NCBI RefSeq assembly: GCF_007971025.1
Contig: NZ_CP042436.1
Location: 2,542,001-2,606,000, forward strand
DNA length: 64,000 nt
Origin: Mucilaginibacter ginsenosidivorans
GTDB lineage: Bacteria > Bacteroidota > Bacteroidia > Sphingobacteriales > Sphingobacteriaceae
Reading direction: 5' to 3'
Under the pieces are notes generated by a model. It saw nothing but the letters and a program-made list of their open reading frames with translations, did not search any database and had not been told where the DNA came from. Below, one piece after another: positions 61,429 to 64,000 of this stretch. Position 1 is the first letter of the stretch. Each line of letters starts with the position of its first letter. A program made the position numbers and the translations under genes.

Positions 61429-61911
61429 ATGAGAAAATTTCTATTGGTCGTAGTAATTTGTTTTGCTGTGAAAACAGCTGGTGCCCAAAGCGTGTCGTTT
61501 ACCAACCTGCTGAACCTTACCAGCATGAGCAATACGCAGGCGCACGATTTTATGATATCGAAAGGCTTTAAGCAGGAGGGCACACAAACTTTCAACGGTA
61601 AAGTGTTCGACCAGTACAAGAGCGGCCGCACACCCGATAAAATCGAAATGATGTATATAGGCCAGGGTTCAAAAACCCCCAATGGAAATACAAAGCGCGA
61701 CGTGTCTTACACTACTATCCAGAATGCCGACCTGGACAACCTGCTTGCGCAGGCCAAAAAATCGACCCTTACCCTCATTTTCCAGGGCGCCGATGTCAAT
61801 AAAAATATATACCGTTTTGATAATTCCCTTTTCCGCGCCACTATATCGGTTGCGTTCGACAAAAGATCAGGCGGGGTAGATGTCTCGCAGAAGGATAATG
61901 CGGGAAATTAA
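61429..61911 (+). CDS. secreted protein of unknown function
   Basis: The protein has 160 residues with a signal peptide (about 1-20, ending AGAQ). The mature part contains TNLLNLTSMSNTQAHDFMISKGF and LDNLLAQAKKSTLTLIFQGADVN, and ends Asp/Asn-rich (GVDVSQKDNAGN). I do not recognise a family. A shared role with the amidase encoded upstream is possible from the close spacing. ATG at 61429 is preferred to the TTG three codons upstream. The 255 bases after it hold no convincing gene, only a weak 35-codon minus-strand frame at 62025..62132. Confidence 0.65.
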   Translation: MRKFLLVVVICFAVKTAGAQSVSFTNLLNLTSMSNTQAHDFMISKGFKQEGTQTFNGKVFDQYKSGRTPDKIEMMYIGQGSKTPNGNTKRDVSYTTIQNADLDNLLAQAKKSTLTLIFQGADVNKNIYRFDNSLFRATISVAFDKRSGGVDVSQKDNAGN

Positions 61912-62166
61912 CGTGTTCACGTTGCGGCCTCTTCCGGTCAAAACAGGCAACATTAATGCGCTATTGATCAATTTTATACAAATCAATGACGGGAAAATGA
62001 GCACAAACTGGTCTTTGAAGCTACCTAAGTAGCCATATCCCGGTAATGACAGCCGAGCAATAGGGCTGAAAAAGTACGGTTCAGCAGATACTTCGCCACG
62101 ATCAGCGTAACATCATGGTTTGCCAGGTACATTACTGCTTCAAAACAATAAATCCGAAATCGTAAA

Positions 62167-62829
62167 TCACAGATCCCCCTTTAACACCACCCAAACATTA
62201 TCCGCCACAATTTTAGCGCCTTCGGCAGTAGGGTGTATCCCATCGCCCTGGTTCAGTTTGGGGATGCCCGCCACATGATCGAGCAGGAACGGTATTAATT
62301 CAACCTTATCCTTTTCGGCAATAGCCGGGAATACCGCTTTAAAGCTATTGGCATAGTCGGCACCCATGCTTGGCGGCACCATCATACCCGCCAGGATGAT
62401 CTTCGCATCAGGATATTTGGCCTTTACTTTGGTAATGATAGTATGCAGATTCTTTTTGGTTTCGCTAACCGGCACGCCACGCAACCCGTCGTTGGCGCCA
62501 AGTTCGAGTATAAAAATGTCCACCTTATGTTTCAGCGTCCAGTCGATACGTCCAAGACCGCCGGCGGTAGTTTCGCCGCTTACTCCGGCATTAATAACGT
62601 GATAAGGTAGTTTCAGCGAGTCTATCCTGCGCTGTATCACCCCCGGGAAGGCTTCCTGCTCATCGTCGAGCCCGTACCCGGCAGTCAGGCTATCGCCGAA
62701 AAATAGGATATTCTTTTTGCCCGGTGCCGTTGCGTCAGCCGTTTGCGCCGGGGCCTGTTGGGTATCGGTTGCTGAGGTTTTGTTATTGTTGCATGCGGCG
62801 AAAACCAATAGGACAAAGAATACGCACAT
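62167..62829 (-). CDS. SGNH/GDSL lipoprotein esterase (TesA-like)
   Basis: The protein has 220 residues from ATG 62829. A lipobox (VFAAC, Cys12) makes it a lipoprotein. SGNH blocks are all present: GDSLTAGYG (block I Ser), GVSGETTAGG (block II), GANDGL (block III) and DGIHPTAEG (block V Asp/His). It hydrolyses short esters, thioesters or lysophospholipids at the cell envelope. A longer frame starting near 62940 is rejected because its first 30 codons are translated from a dispersed repeat. The gene is followed upstream (higher coordinates) by a permease gene, the usual tesA-ybbAP context. Confidence 0.88.
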   Translation of the reverse strand: MCVFFVLLVFAACNNNKTSATDTQQAPAQTADATAPGKKNILFFGDSLTAGYGLDDEQEAFPGVIQRRIDSLKLPYHVINAGVSGETTAGGLGRIDWTLKHKVDIFILELGANDGLRGVPVSETKKNLHTIITKVKAKYPDAKIILAGMMVPPSMGADYANSFKAVFPAIAEKDKVELIPFLLDHVAGIPKLNQGDGIHPTAEGAKIVADNVWVVLKGDL

Positions 62830-62842
62830 CAATTTAAACAGA

Positions 62843-62940
62843 ACGTAATCCCGAACGATAGCAAGAGATCTTATACGACTGAAATAACGCTCCATGCCTG
62901 GTTTGTAAGATTTCTCCTCGTTCCTTGTTCGAAATGACAT
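62843..62940. repeat. dispersed TGTCATTTCGAACAA palindromic element, decayed copy
   Basis: The right arm (62905-62940, reverse complement TGTCATTTCGAACAAGGAACGAGGAG) and left arm (62843-62873, CGTAATCCCGAACGATAGCAAGAG) form an imperfect inverted repeat of the same family as 10449..10545. It abuts the 5' end of the SGNH esterase gene and gives it a false N-terminal extension. Confidence 0.65.
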
Positions 62941-62999
62941 AAATGTTGTTTTTGTAAATATAACAAAAGTCTCCGGGCGTGTAGAGATTCCAGATGGGC

Positions 63000-64000
63000 C
63001 TAAACATCCCTCCTCAAAATCTCAAGCGGCGGCTTATTCAAAGTACCGCGGCTGTTCAGCAACCCGATAACTATGGTCAGTACAGCTATCGTCAAAAACA
63101 ACAATAATGGTTGTGTTGGATCTGCCGTAAACGGTACCTGGAAATTGTACTTAGCTAAGAGCCAGCTCGCGGCCAAAGCGATTAGGATACCTGTAAAGGC
63201 TGATAAGCCGCCTAAAAAGAGATATTCTATAGTCGTGATCGCAAATACTTGCCTGCGGCTGGCACCCATGGTGCGCAATAGTACGCTTTCCTGTATGCGC
63301 TGGTATTTGCTGATGCGGACGGATGCTATCAATACTACGATAGCTGTTACAATGCTGAACATCGCCATAAAGCGGATAATGCCGCCGACTTTGTCCATCA
63401 ATTCCTCCAGTACGCTCAGTATGAAACCGAGGTCTATCATCGATATGTTGGGAAATGCTTTTACCACGTGCTGCTGGTACAGAGCCGATGCCTGTTTTGA
63501 AGGCACATGCGTGGCAAAGGCGTAAAACTGCGGCGCGTCGTCCAAAACGCCTTTCGGGAACACGAAAATAAAATTGGTTTGCATCCGGTTCCAGTTTACC
63601 TCGCGGGTACTTGCAACGTGCGCATTCAGCGGGACGCCCTGCACGTTAAAGGTAATCTTATCGCCTATCTTCAGCTTCATGCCTTTGGCAAAACGGTCCT
63701 CAACCGATACGGGAATATCATTGTCAGCTGTTGTTTTACCTATCCATTCACCGTCAACCATTCGCTCGTTAGGCGTCAGGCTGTCGCGGTAAGTAACCCT
63801 GAACTCGTTGCTGAATATCCACATGCTGTGGTTCATCGAGCTGTCCTTTTTTGTTTCAGCTTCGTTCTTCCCTTTGAACTTGTCGATGCGTAAACTAATA
63901 ACAGGCACCTGCTCTAATACAGGCAGGTGTTCCTTTTTGGTTAATGCTGCCAGTGCATCCTTTTGTTTCACCTGGATATCGAACAGGATCATATTGGCCT
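63000..64000 (-). CDS. ABC transporter permease of FtsX/YbbP type, partial (runs off the window)
   Basis: At least 333 residues of the C-terminal part are visible; the frame stays open to base 64000, so the start lies outside. The visible part includes a periplasmic MacB-like core domain and then three membrane helices in the FtsX pattern (FMAMFSIVTAIVVLIASVRISKYQRIQESVLLRTMGASRRQV, EYLFLGGLSAFTGILIAL, LLLFLTIAVLTIVIGLL) with a final NKPPLEILRRD. In many bacteria such a YbbP-like permease is encoded with an ATPase (YbbA) next to the esterase TesA, and this order is kept here. Export of hydrophobic compounds is suspected for the group. Confidence 0.85.
   Translation of the reverse strand, partial: ANMILFDIQVKQKDALAALTKKEHLPVLEQVPVISLRIDKFKGKNEAETKKDSSMNHSMWIFSNEFRVTYRDSLTPNERMVDGEWIGKTTADNDIPVSVEDRFAKGMKLKIGDKITFNVQGVPLNAHVASTREVNWNRMQTNFIFVFPKGVLDDAPQFYAFATHVPSKQASALYQQHVVKAFPNISMIDLGFILSVLEELMDKVGGIIRFMAMFSIVTAIVVLIASVRISKYQRIQESVLLRTMGASRRQVFAITTIEYLFLGGLSAFTGILIALAASWLLAKYNFQVPFTADPTQPLLLFLTIAVLTIVIGLLNSRGTLNKPPLEILRRDV

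Noticed and set aside
62830..62940. N-terminal extension of the SGNH esterase to a start near 62940
   Set aside because: The extra codons are the dispersed repeat in translation, and the lipobox start at 62829 is far more likely.
1..64000. Integrated phage or insertion sequence
   Set aside because: No integrase, transposase, terminal inverted repeats with target duplications, or structural phage genes were seen.

Overview
The window looks like chromosomal DNA of a member of the Bacteroidota, most likely Sphingobacteriaceae of the Mucilaginibacter/Pedobacter type. Evidence: promoters fit the Bacteroidota pattern TTG-N17-19-TAnnTTTG (for example at 583..612, 13553..13583 and 38118..38146); almost no gene has a Shine-Dalgarno site; the protein families are typical of the phylum (TonB plug proteins, DUF2911, DUF3810, GH127, secreted alpha/beta hydrolases); and palindromic repeats typical of such genomes are scattered between genes. 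The genus is an inference. I saw no rRNA, tRNA, transposase, phage gene or CRISPR array.

Layout. 1-3 kb: a small Cys-containing membrane or secreted protein and a tandem array of five paralogous small secreted proteins, facing away from a GH127 beta-L-arabinofuranosidase (3.2-5.2 kb). 5.4-10.4 kb: a four-gene cluster with the full set of enzymes for trans-4-hydroxy-L-proline degradation to 2-oxoglutarate. Every junction of this cluster is filled by a palindromic repeat, including a striking heptad-phased AGTC/GACT inverted repeat at 8003..8072. 10.5-14.6 kb: a serine hydrolase with TPR tail, a propeller-like protein, a hypothetical, and a sphingolipid Delta4-desaturase-like enzyme. 14.8-22.1 kb: a five-gene operon (response regulator, histidine kinase, TolC, adaptor, RND pump). 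22-31.5 kb: a PAS histidine kinase, an EamA protein, a frameshifted TonB receptor, a large protein with two tandem TonB-plug domains, and an outer membrane barrel.

31.7-42.3 kb: cytochrome b, a GT39-like glycosyltransferase, a lone receiver protein, a gene-free 516-bp gap with a candidate minus-strand small RNA or attenuator, DUF2911 and DUF3810 genes, a pair of unknown paralogues, two small redox-type genes, and a fructan unit (sugar porter plus GH32). 42.3-51 kb: a Tat-type sugar isomerase-like protein, three tandem HGSNAT/DUF1624 acyltransferase paralogues, thioredoxin, an S53 peptidase and a convergent lipoprotein serpin. 51-64 kb: secreted esterases, an MBL-fold hydrolase, an M24B aminopeptidase, a second PAS kinase, a penicillin-acylase-type amidase, and an SGNH lipoprotein esterase next to an FtsX/YbbP-like permease that runs off the window.

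Taken together the region suits a saprophyte that takes up and degrades plant polysaccharides (arabinose side chains, fructans), protein-derived hydroxyproline, esters and amides, with signalling and efflux genes between. The points most worth following are the heptad hairpin, the candidate RNA at 34.86-35.0 kb, the repeat-filled hydroxyproline cluster, the double-plug protein, and the S53 peptidase/serpin pair with a predicted Thr P1.
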